This document shows positions 28,838 to 36,443 of a DNA stretch of 64,000 nt, in pieces (the first letter of the stretch is position 1; each line of letters starts with the position of its first letter). The translations under genes were made by a program, and so were the position numbers. The stretch is from CAVQFB01 sp963711675. Its GTDB lineage: Bacteria > Acidobacteriota > Terriglobia > Terriglobales > Acidobacteriaceae. The notes below the pieces were generated by a model. It worked only from the letters and a program-made list of their open reading frames with translations, searched no databases and had not been told where the DNA came from. Location of the stretch: positions 682,001-746,000 of the forward strand of contig CAVQFB010000011.1 of assembly GCA_963711675.1 (NCBI GenBank), in the 5' to 3' direction.

Positions 28838-28868
28838 AGACGCGAGAGCTCCGCTCGCGTCTTTCTTT
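28838..28868 (+). terminator. Terminator of pckG
   Basis: A perfect nine-base stem (AGACGCGAG/CTCGCGTCT) with a seven-base loop is followed by TTCTTT. It lies 24 bases after the pckG stop codon. Confidence 0.8.
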
Positions 28869-28922
28869 ACTTGTACATTTCCAATGACATTTGGTCGGCT
28901 TTTGGTATTGTGTCCGACTGGT

Positions 28923-30242
28923 ATGCCGCATTCTGCTGCGAACGAAGCAAGCCTCGCTTCCTCGGATCTAGCGCTCTCACTGACGCGCAATCAGATTCGT
29001 GGTTTCTGGGCATCATGGGGTGGGTGGGCATTAGACGGGATGGATTCGTTCGTCTACGCGCTCGTCCTCGTGCCCTCGCTGCGCGAATTGCTTCCGCGCT
29101 CCGGCATCCCAGCCACTAAGGGCAACATTGGGCAATACGGTGGCCTGCTGTTCGCTCTGTTTTTGATCGGCTGGGGACTCGCCTTCTTATGGGGGCCGAT
29201 CGGAGACAAGTTCGGCCGCATGCGCACGCTCATGCTGACCATCGTCTGGTACTCGGCGTTCACTTTTCTGAGCGCCTTCGTCACCGGCGTGTGGCAGCTC
29301 GCGGTCTTGCGTCTGCTTGCCGGCATAGGCATTGGTGGCGAATGGGCCATGGGCGGGACATTCGTCGCCGAGGAGTGGCCTGAGCAACGGCGCCGCGTAG
29401 GTGCCGGCTTGATGCATACGGGGTATTATGTCGGCATTTTCCTTGCCGCACTCGCGAACTACGGCATCGGAAGCCGTTTTGGCTGGCGCGCAATGTTTAT
29501 CGTGGGAGGATTGCCGGCGCTGTTCCTCGCCTGGATTCGGCACGGGGTTACGGAGCCTGTTGCCTGGAAGAAGAAAGAAGGTGTCCTTCGGTCGTCGGCT
29601 GTTTGGCGTCCCCTGGCGGCGCTGTTTTCGCCCACCTTGCGAGGCCGCACCGTTCTGAATTCCTTGTTCATGCTGGCGTCGATTTGTGGTCTGTGGGCCG
29701 GGACCGTTTATGTACCCGCGGCCATCACCGCCGTTGCGGAAACAGGCGGCCGCACGGGTCCGCAAGTTGCGCAATTGGCCTCCTGGGGCATCATGTTGGT
29801 CTCGTTTGCAACAATTCTGGGTTGCCTGGCGATGCCATCGCTCGCCGAGCAGGTGGGCCGCCGCGGTGCCCTGGCCATCTTCTTTTGTCTGATGATGGTG
29901 TTTATTGCCCTCACCTTCGGCAAGGTCTTCTATCTTGGAGCAAGCGCGCTCCCGTGGTTCTTCGTTTGTCTTTTCTTTCTGGGACTGGGCGGCGCCAACT
30001 TCGCTGTCTACACATTGTGGCTGCCCGAGCAATATCCCACGGAATGCCGCGCCAGTGCATTTGCTTTCTCGACCTCCTTCGCCCGGTTTGGTGGGGCGGG
30101 AATTACCTTTCTGGTGGGCGCGAGCGTCCGCCATTTCGGATCGCTCGGAACTCCGGTTGCGATGACGTCGATCGCCTTCGCGCTGGGACTGCTTCTGATT
30201 CCCTTTGGCGTGGAGACACGCGGCAAGAACCTGCCAGCATAA
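28923..30242 (+). CDS. MFS transporter (metabolite:H+ symporter-like)
   Basis: The protein has about 439 residues and twelve hydrophobic helices. The MFS loop 2-3 motif is present (GPIGDKFGRMRTLM), as is the repeat in the second half (MPSLAEQVGRRGALAIFF). The motif after helix 4 (GIGIGGEWAMGGTFVAEEWPEQRR) is characteristic of the sugar/metabolite:proton symporter group that includes dicarboxylate and aromatic-acid carriers. I take ATG 28923 as the start (MPHSAANEAS); an upstream ATG at 28884 adds 13 residues. Neither has a clear ribosome site. The substrate is unknown; an organic acid would suit the location beside the oxalate island. Confidence 0.85.
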   Translation: MPHSAANEASLASSDLALSLTRNQIRGFWASWGGWALDGMDSFVYALVLVPSLRELLPRSGIPATKGNIGQYGGLLFALFLIGWGLAFLWGPIGDKFGRMRTLMLTIVWYSAFTFLSAFVTGVWQLAVLRLLAGIGIGGEWAMGGTFVAEEWPEQRRRVGAGLMHTGYYVGIFLAALANYGIGSRFGWRAMFIVGGLPALFLAWIRHGVTEPVAWKKKEGVLRSSAVWRPLAALFSPTLRGRTVLNSLFMLASICGLWAGTVYVPAAITAVAETGGRTGPQVAQLASWGIMLVSFATILGCLAMPSLAEQVGRRGALAIFFCLMMVFIALTFGKVFYLGASALPWFFVCLFFLGLGGANFAVYTLWLPEQYPTECRASAFAFSTSFARFGGAGITFLVGASVRHFGSLGTPVAMTSIAFALGLLLIPFGVETRGKNLPA

Positions 30243-30320
30243 GGATCAGGATGTCCAAGCGGAACGTCGCTGGTTCCCTTCAAGCCCCAGGTTGCAAAGC
30301 CTCTCCGCGGTCGGAAGTAC

Positions 30321-30354
30321 AAATAAAAAGAGCACGCAGAATCCTACGTGCTCT
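30321..30354 (-). terminator. Terminator between convergent MFS genes
   Basis: The perfect eight-base stem AGAGCACG/CGTGCTCT with a ten-base loop is followed on the minus strand by TTTTATTT. It ends transcription of the OxlT-like gene (stop at 30405); the plus-strand side lacks a T-run. Confidence 0.75.
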
Positions 30355-30404
30355 AGTGCTTGAAGTTGAGCGAGAAATGCCTCCCAGGCGTCTCCCACAG
30401 CTCA

Positions 30405-31745
30405 CTACGCCACGGTTCGCATCCCGTTAGCCTTAATTAGTTCCGGGACAAGCGCTGCCTTTTCTGAATCTTTGACAACGCGGTGTGCCAGCGGCTTCAG
30501 CCAGAGCAAGGCCATGAACGCGGCGACCAGGTCGCAAACGATCATCGCCCAGAAGACCTTCGTCCAGGAGCCGGTCTTGGCAAACAGCCAAGCAGCGCCA
30601 GGCCCGGCAAAGGCAGCCGCCACTCCCTTAGCGGTGTAGACGATGCCGTAGTTAGTGGTGGCCCATTTATTGCCGTAGAGGTCGCCAGTGATTGAGGGGA
30701 ACAGCGAGAAGATATTGCCCCAGGCGAAGAAGCAGAGGCCCGAGAGCACCACGAACCATACAGGATGGCCTATCAGTTGGAGCAGAGCATACACGGCGAT
30801 CGCCTCCAGGATGAAGGCGATGAAGATGGCATTCTCTCTCCCGATATTGTCGGAAACCCATCCCCAGAAAGGACGTGTCAATCCGTTCAGGAGCCTGTCC
30901 ACGGTGATGGCAAGGACCAACGCGGTCATGCCGAAGGCAACCACAACATTGTCCACATGGTACGAGGACGCCATGGGGTTAAGTTGCGCTGTCACCACCA
31001 AGCCACCGAAGGCCAACATCGTCATCATCACGTAGATCACATAGAAAGAGGGCTGGCGGAGCATCTCCCATGGAGTCATGTCGACTGCCGACGTGTTCAC
31101 CTTCTTCCTGATCTTCGCTTCTTTTTCCTTCCAGTTTGGCGGCGTCCATCCAACCGGCGGCTTGGCCAGGAAAAGCGCTGTGATCAGCACAACGATTCCC
31201 TGGATAAAGCCCCAAACGATGAACGTGTGCTGGTAACCTGAAACTTTCAGCATGGTCGCGATGGGAGCGATCGTCGTGGCCGTGCCGACGCCGAAAGCTC
31301 CGGCAGTCAGGCCCACGCATAGACCGCGATGGTCGGGGAACCACTTCAGCGCGTTGCCTATGGTCCCGCCGTAGACTACTCCGGCGCCGATACCGCCGAC
31401 TCCGTACCAGAAATAGAGAGTGTTAATGGTCTCCGCCCGTCCGGACCCGATCCAGCCCAGTCCCACCAAAATCGCGCCCACGCCCAGCATCAACCGGGGC
31501 CCAATGCGATCGACCAGGTACCCTTCAAACGGCACGAGCCAAGTCTCCAGCGCAACGAACAAAGTGAAGGTCCACTGGACGGCGACCAAGCTCACGTGCA
31601 AATGGGCTTGTATCGGCTTGGTGAAAAGGGTCCAGGCGTACTGCAGGTTCGCGATCGCCATCATCGCGACGATGCCTGCCGTCAACTGGATCCAACGATT
31701 GGGAATACGTGACGGGTGAATAAGGGAGGTTGGAGCGGTAGCCAT
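30405..31745 (-). CDS. OxlT-family (oxalate/formate antiporter-like) MFS transporter
   Basis: The 446-residue, twelve-helix protein belongs to the oxalate:formate antiporter family: WTLFTKPIQAHLHVSLVAVQWTFTLFVALETW in helices 1-2, GVGGIGAGVVYGGTIGNALKWFPDHRGLCVGLTAGAFGVG in helices 4-5, and GWVSDNIGRENAIFIAF between the halves. Family members carry oxalate, formate or other small organic acids across the inner membrane. The start has GGAGG eight bases ahead. A shared FadR-type inverted repeat lies 176 bases upstream, and oxalate-type enzymes follow, so oxalate is the likely substrate. Whether it exchanges with formate or acts as a symporter cannot be read. Confidence 0.88.
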   Translation of the reverse strand: MATAPTSLIHPSRIPNRWIQLTAGIVAMMAIANLQYAWTLFTKPIQAHLHVSLVAVQWTFTLFVALETWLVPFEGYLVDRIGPRLMLGVGAILVGLGWIGSGRAETINTLYFWYGVGGIGAGVVYGGTIGNALKWFPDHRGLCVGLTAGAFGVGTATTIAPIATMLKVSGYQHTFIVWGFIQGIVVLITALFLAKPPVGWTPPNWKEKEAKIRKKVNTSAVDMTPWEMLRQPSFYVIYVMMTMLAFGGLVVTAQLNPMASSYHVDNVVVAFGMTALVLAITVDRLLNGLTRPFWGWVSDNIGRENAIFIAFILEAIAVYALLQLIGHPVWFVVLSGLCFFAWGNIFSLFPSITGDLYGNKWATTNYGIVYTAKGVAAAFAGPGAAWLFAKTGSWTKVFWAMIVCDLVAAFMALLWLKPLAHRVVKDSEKAALVPELIKANGMRTVA

Positions 31746-31920
31746 GCGTGTTCCTCCAGGGCAACACTTTTAGACGTGAACAGCGCACCAGACCGGCCTT
31801 TACCGCTTCGACTTTGTGTTGAGGATCGTGGGTGTCGACCTGCTACCCCGTCCGTGTCCTCTCACTAGATCGCGCGGCGTCGCGGCCGTGAACCTGAGAG
31901 TCTTTCGGCTCATGTGCTAT

Positions 31921-31943
31921 AGTGGTCCGTTCATCGAACCACT
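31921..31943. promoter_or_regulatory. FadR-type operator between OxlT-like gene and divergent gene
   Basis: A 23-base inverted repeat: AGTGGTCCG, five bases TTCAT, then CGAACCACT, with one mismatch in nine paired bases. Its core GGTCCGTTCATCGAACC resembles the sites before both FadR-type genes. A plus-strand -10-like TATAGT (31918-31923) overlaps it. The surrounding gap 31746-32053 otherwise holds only the long leader of the transporter gene. Confidence 0.6.
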
Positions 31944-32053
31944 TGCGGCGGGCAATGTACCATGGGTACCCCCCGCTGTCAAGGGGCTCAAAATCAAAGC
32001 TCGCGCGCAGCGAGCTGTCCCCGTGTCGACGGCCGGAAGTGTGAGACGCACCG

Positions 32054-32850
32054 ATGAATGACACCCTGCGAGCTCAGATCGACACTTACCTCTCTCAGCT
32101 CAATGATTTGATCCGCCGCGGATGTCAGGTTCACGACATGCTGGCGGCTGACCCCTCCCACATCTCAGCGGTAGTAGCCACACGCGCCTGGCAGCAAGAG
32201 TGTGGGGTGACAGTCAACGAGTTGTCCGGAGGCAGCAAAGCCCATTGGCTAGCCCGGTCGTTTAGTGAGGCCTTTCTGATGCGGTCATCGACCGGCCCGG
32301 CGGCTGAAGACGTGCCGCCAGGCCGAGATTGTCAAGCGACTCCTTGACGTCCTTGAGCAAGCCGTTGCTTCCCTCAAGCGCATGGATGATGAGACGGTCA
32401 TCTCTGCATCGTCGGAGGCGCCACCGCGTCCGCCGGTTCGACTTCGTTCACAACTCCGAACTCAGGCCCGTTCTGGAGCAGGCATACATCGATAGCCGAC
32501 TTGCCCTTGAGCAGAAAGACTATGACCGGGCGCTGCGTACTTCCTGCGGAATCCTTGAAGCTATCGTGACCGATGCGCTTGAGCACAAGGGGCTGAGCGC
32601 GCTGGCGGCTTCGGGCGCGCCTTCCGGTAAGGTCGCCGATTGGTCTTTCCAGACGCGACTCGCCGTGGCTGAAAGGGCGGGACTGATTCGCGGTGGGTGG
32701 GCCCGACTCCCAGCGGTGGCGTGGACGTATCGGGATCAGATCAATTCACATAGTGAAAACAGCACGCAGGAAGAGATTTCGGAGCGCGCCGCGCGCCAGG
32801 CCGGGCAGGTGCTGCATGTCGTGATGAGAGATCTTGATCCGGGCCGCTAG
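32054..32850 (+). CDS. Unknown protein with helical C-terminal domain, two frameshifts
   Basis: Three frames join into one protein of about 264 residues: MNDTLRAQIDTYLSQLNDLIRRG... to about 32310, then RQAEIVKRLLDVLEQAVASLKRMDDETVISASSEAPP to about 32430, then RFDFVHNSELRPVLEQAYIDSRLALEQKDYDRALRTSCGILEAIVTDALEHKG to 32850. The C-terminal part is helical and Ala/Leu-rich, resembling proteins related to abortive-infection or HEPN-like families only in a general way. I do not recognise the family. It diverges from the OxlT-like gene across the shared operator and converges with the 107-residue gene at 32885. Frameshifts are probably sequence errors. Confidence 0.5.
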
Positions 32851-32884
32851 AGCCAGTGAACTCGCGAAGCTTTCGGGCGATTGG

Positions 32885-33208
32885 TCAGTCTTCCAGATCC
32901 TGCCGGAACACTGGTTGGGATGGATCCACGGTGCCGTCAATGACTGCCATCACCAAGTCTTCGTATGCAGTCGTCGCTTCTGCCAGCGAGGCGTAGCCGC
33001 GTTCCCGCTGCACCGCTCCGGTGGCCGAGTAGATAAGTGTGAAATAACGACCCGAGGAGTACTGAAGTTCGAGCAGCTTGTTCGGCATCTCAGGATCGCC
33101 TTGCTGACCGAGCACGTCCATCAGCGCGACCGTCCACTGCCTGCCCTTGGGATCGGTGACGACCTCGCGCTCGACGTACTGCCACTCGTCCATGCTCCAC
33201 AACGGCAT
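32885..33208 (-). CDS. Small unknown protein (107 aa) ending the first oxidoreductase operon
   Basis: A soluble protein of 107 residues beginning MPLWSMDEWQYVEREVVTDPKGRQWTVALMDVLGQ, with a beta-rich centre (LLELQYSSGRYFTLIYSATG) and a helical, acidic end. No signal peptide, membrane segment or Cys motif. The start codon is two bases after the stop of the receiver gene, so it is translated from the same message as the oxidoreductase. I do not recognise the family. Conservation of such a protein beside oxalate-type oxidoreductases would suggest an accessory role. Confidence 0.6.
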   Translation of the reverse strand: MPLWSMDEWQYVEREVVTDPKGRQWTVALMDVLGQQGDPEMPNKLLELQYSSGRYFTLIYSATGAVQRERGYASLAEATTAYEDLVMAVIDGTVDPSQPVFRQDLED

Positions 33209-33210
33209 AT

Positions 33211-33574
33211 TTATTCCAACAGCTGACCGAGTGCTCTGGCGACTTGCGCGCCTGTGAACGGTTTCGGGACCAGCAAGACTTTCTGGGCCTTCCGGGAACG
33301 GAGGCTCGCGTCCGCTTGCTCCGGCGTGTCACTGATGATGACGACGGGAAGCTCGGCGTGATCGGGGTGGTTGCGCACAGCGTCAAAGAGCGATTCGCTC
33401 ATGTCGAAGGCTGAGCAGTCAAGCACGAGCGCATTCGGCGCGCTGCTCCCGCACAAGCTCGTTGACCGAGCTGGTGTATCCCGCAGCGGACACTTCGTAG
33501 CCGCGATCGCGCAACGCAAACGTCAGAAGCTCGGCAATCTCCGGCGTGTCGTCGATGAGCAGGATGCGGCGCAA
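33211..33574 (-). CDS. Receiver-only response regulator, frameshifted
   Basis: About 120 residues, starting from a TTG at 33574 (LRRILLIDDTPEIAELLTFALRDRGYEVSAA), with the acidic pair IDD at the start of a CheY-like receiver. One indel at about 33435-33450 moves it into the next frame: NALVLDCSAFDMSESLFDAV carries the probable phospho-acceptor Asp (VLDCS), then VVIISDTPEQ and the conserved Lys in LVPKPF. No output domain follows. No histidine kinase is present in the window. It sits between two small unknown genes in the oxidoreductase operon, nine bases after one and two bases before the other. Confidence 0.62.
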
Positions 33575-33582
33575 CCGAATCG

Positions 33583-33961
33583 CTACTTCTTGCCGGGTCC
33601 GGTGCCGGGCAGCCGCGGCTTCTTGCCTTCGGCCGGTTCCAGGTCCAGGACCCACACGCGACCGCCGGCGGTGTAGTAGGCGCGGTGATCGTTCTCGATC
33701 ATCGCGCCCCAGGCCTCGAGCGTGCGCATCGCGAAGGTGTAGCCCTCGAAGTTGTTGCGCGCGTGGTCTGAGCACTTCGTTCGTGTGCCAGTTGTCGGTG
33801 AGGATCGCGTCGCCCGCGTGCACGCGCAGGACAGTGTAGTAGCGGTCGAACGCCGCTTCCGGCCGCACGTCGCGCGTCGAGCCGCGCTTTTTGCCTTCGG
33901 TGACGATATAGCTTTCCTGCGGTTCAGGAGCCGCAGGCGGAGGGGTTGCTTTGGTGCTCAT
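33583..33961 (-). CDS. Small unknown protein overlapping the oxidoreductase beta gene, frameshifted
   Basis: The ATG at 33961 overlaps the stop of the beta subunit by four bases. The first frame gives MSTKATPPPAAPEPQESYIVTEGKKRG and then a region ending HTNEVLRPRA. After an indel near 33755 another frame continues RNNFEGYTFAMRTLEAWGAMIENDHRAYYTAGGRVWVLDLEPAEGKKPRLPGTGPGKK to a TAG at 33583. The total is about 125 residues, soluble, with a Pro-rich start and a basic end. Family not recognised. Overlap with beta implies translational coupling and perhaps a structural or maturation role for the complex. Confidence 0.55.
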
Positions 33962-35022
33962 ACAGTCTCCGCCACCTGCTCGGCTTCTGCCGCAGCCGCC
34001 ATGTTGACCAGATTTTTCGCATCCGCGGCCTGGATCAGGGCTTCAGGCAGCTGGACGCCCATCATCCGCCATTGCTCGTTGGCAAACTTCTGCAGCGTGG
34101 CAATGTGCTCGGCGTGCAGGTGGCCGAAGCGTCCTTGCAATTTCAAGTACTCGGATACCGGCCGCATGCTTTGCGGGCGGAAGCTGTAATCGAAGTCGCG
34201 CTTCTCGGGATTCCACTCCCAGATCGGATAGAGCCCGCATTCGACGACCAGCCGGCCAAGATCGATCGAGCGCGGCGTCTCGTACACGAAGCCCTTCTGG
34301 CAGGGGGTGTAGACCATCAGGTAGGCCGCGCCTTTGTGGTTCAGGCCCTTGCGAACTTTGTTCATCAGGTCGATGGGATAGCCTACGCTCGCGGTCGCCA
34401 CATAGCAGTGGGGATGTCCGGCGGCCATCATGCGCGCGAGATCCTTGGGAAACAGTTTCTTCGCTTCGGGAACTTTCGGGCCGGGAGGCGAGAACGTCGT
34501 CATGCCGCCATAGGGCGTGCGCGATGACGCCTGAATGCCGGTGTTCGCGTACTGCTCGTTGTCATAGCAGATGATCAGGCAGTCGTGATTGCGATAGAGC
34601 GCGCCTGAGATCGAGGCGAGTCCGATGTCAGAGGCGCTGCCGTCGCCCGCCTCGCAAATGATGTTCGGGAAAGCTCCCTTCCACTTGCCCTTGCGAATCA
34701 TGGCTTCATACGCAGCGGCGACTCCGGCGGTAAAGCTGCCCGCGCTGCCAATCTGCGTGTGCGCCCACGGCACATTGTAGGGCGTGCACAGATACGAGCT
34801 GTTCGCGACGTACATGCAGCCGGTCGGCCCGACCAGGATGGTGTTGTCGCCCGCCGCCTTGCTCGTCATGCGGTACTGGATGGACGGCCCGCAGCCGGCA
34901 CACGTGCGGTGGCCGGGAACGAAGGGCTCGGACGATGGGAATTCAGGATTGTAAAAACGCGCTCCCTGATTCGGGTTGCTGAGAATCGGCAGCACCTGCC
35001 GCTGAACTTCTATGGTTGCCAT
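33958..35022 (-). CDS. 2-oxoacid (oxalate-type) oxidoreductase beta subunit, system A
   Basis: The 354-residue thiamine diphosphate subunit starts at ATG 35022, with AGGAGG seven bases upstream; the open frame extending further upstream belongs to the alpha gene. Residues 41-44 (CAGCG) supply iron-sulfur ligands, GPTGCMYVANSS follows, and the thiamine diphosphate/Mg motif EAGDGSASDIG (about residues 125-134) ends with CYDNEQYANTG. It resembles the beta subunit of system B and lacks an N-terminal pyruvate-type extension. With alpha, gamma and a GltD-ferredoxin subunit it would oxidise a 2-oxoacid with release of CO2. Oxalate is inferred from the alpha-subunit motif and neighbours. Confidence 0.88.
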   Translation of the reverse strand: MATIEVQRQVLPILSNPNQGARFYNPEFPSSEPFVPGHRTCAGCGPSIQYRMTSKAAGDNTILVGPTGCMYVANSSYLCTPYNVPWAHTQIGSAGSFTAGVAAAYEAMIRKGKWKGAFPNIICEAGDGSASDIGLASISGALYRNHDCLIICYDNEQYANTGIQASSRTPYGGMTTFSPPGPKVPEAKKLFPKDLARMMAAGHPHCYVATASVGYPIDLMNKVRKGLNHKGAAYLMVYTPCQKGFVYETPRSIDLGRLVVECGLYPIWEWNPEKRDFDYSFRPQSMRPVSEYLKLQGRFGHLHAEHIATLQKFANEQWRMMGVQLPEALIQAADAKNLVNMAAAAEAEQVAETV

Positions 35023-35076
35023 ATCAGTTCCTCCTGATGGCACCGTCCGCAGACCGTGCACATCAATGTCGTAAAT

Positions 35077-35092
35077 GCGGACGTCAGTCCGC
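35077..35092. repeat. Hairpin between oxidoreductase alpha and beta genes
   Basis: GCGGAC, four bases GTCA, then GTCCGC form a perfect six-base stem in the 89-base gap between alpha and beta. It is the only sizeable gap inside the alpha-beta part of the operon and could affect message stability or relative expression. No T-run follows. Confidence 0.35.
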
Positions 35093-35111
35093 GGAATCCA
35101 ACACCCTGTGG

Positions 35112-36324
35112 CTACTCTTCGAATCCGACCCAATGCGTGCGCTTCTCGATTTTGCCGCGTTTCTGCGCTTCCAACATTTTCTCGGTCATCCAGTAGAATT
35201 CCTTCAGCACGATCGCCTCGCCGCCCATGCCCGCCATAAACGACAGGACGAGCGGGCGCTTGTGGCTTTCGTAGAGAGCCGCGCACGCCTCTGCGTAGAG
35301 CGAGCCGCCGCTGCTCACGCTGCCCAGTCCCATGTTGGTCTCGATCACGCCGACCACTTTGAACTTGCTGAGGACTTCCTTCACTCGATCGGTCGGATAT
35401 GGTCGGATCGTCCGCAGCCGCACCAGACCGACCTTCAGCGCCGCGTTCGCGCATGTGCTGGATGGCGAAACGCGCCGTCACCGCGTGCGCGCCTTGCATG
35501 AAGAAGACGACTTCGGCGTCGTCAGTCATGTACTCTTCGACCCAGGGATCATATCTTGCGTCCGAAGATTTTCGCGAACTCTTCGTGGACCTCCTCGATG
35601 ACCGCCATCGATTCTTCCATGGCCCGCGCACGCTCCAACTGCAGCGGCGGCCCCTGCTCAGGCATGATCTGCGGGCCGTGCGACACCGGATGCCGCGGAT
35701 CGAGCGGGTACGGGATGCTTGTAGGGCGGAAGAAATTCCTTCACCTGCCCCGCGTCGGGCAACTCGACATCGCAAGTGATGTGCGAGACGAAGAAGCCAT
35801 CCTGGCAGACCATCTGCGGCAACAGAACGCGCGGGTCTTCGCCAATGCGATAGGCCATCAGATGATTGTCGAATGCTTCCTGCGCATCGCAGGACCAGCC
35901 CATGAGCCAGCCCATGTCGCGCGTCGAGAGCGCGTCGGTGTGCTCGGAACCGAAATCGCCCGGCGGATCGAGCGTGCGGTCGGCGATCATCATCTGCACC
36001 GGCATGCGGCTGCCGGAGATCGGCGAGTAAAGCTCGTAGCGCGAATTGCACGCCGACGCCTGAACTTCCGGTGAACACGCGGGCGCCGCTCGACGCAGCG
36101 CCGTGCGCGATACTGAGTTGCGAGTGCTCGCTGTCGGCCACAATGTATTCGGCGTCGAGTTCCCCGTTGGCCACCATTTGCGCCAGGGCCATCATCGTTG
36201 CCGTGTAAGGGCGGATCGGATACGCCGCGATCACATCGACGTCGGCATATTTCGCGGCCTGCGCCGACGCGACGCAGCCGTTGATCCGGACTGTCTTCTT
36301 CTTTGTTGCCGCAACCGTTGCCAT
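35112..36324 (-). CDS. 2-oxoacid (oxalate-type) oxidoreductase alpha subunit, system A, several frameshifts
   Basis: Starting at ATG 36324 (GGAG just upstream), the sequence passes through about four indels (near 36050, 35715, 35555 and 35440) but reads as a complete alpha subunit of about 400 residues. The N-terminal part has VIAAYPIRPYTATM; Arg at about residue 38 occupies the place of Thr in the YPITP motif of pyruvate enzymes. RVFTGSSGVG, MPVQMMIADR, GDFGSEHTDALSTRDMGW and the C-terminal KFKVVGVIETNMGLGSVSSGG then follow. This Arg is the residue reported to bind the second carboxylate in Moorella oxalate oxidoreductase. Because all conserved blocks survive, the indels look like sequence errors. 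Confidence 0.78.
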
Positions 36325-36443
36325 GTTCACTCCACGCCGTCCGCCTGAGGGCGAACGTTATCAATTGATGGGAGCGCAGACCTCACGACGAGTTCTTGCG
36401 CAATTTTTGTTTACAGCGGTCGAGCCTTGGCCGGTCGCCGAAT

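Noticed and set aside
33958..36330. One single 790-residue alpha-beta fusion protein
   Set aside because: The middle of that frame is nonsense. The true alpha sequence runs through other frames, and beta has its own AGGAGG and ATG at 35022.
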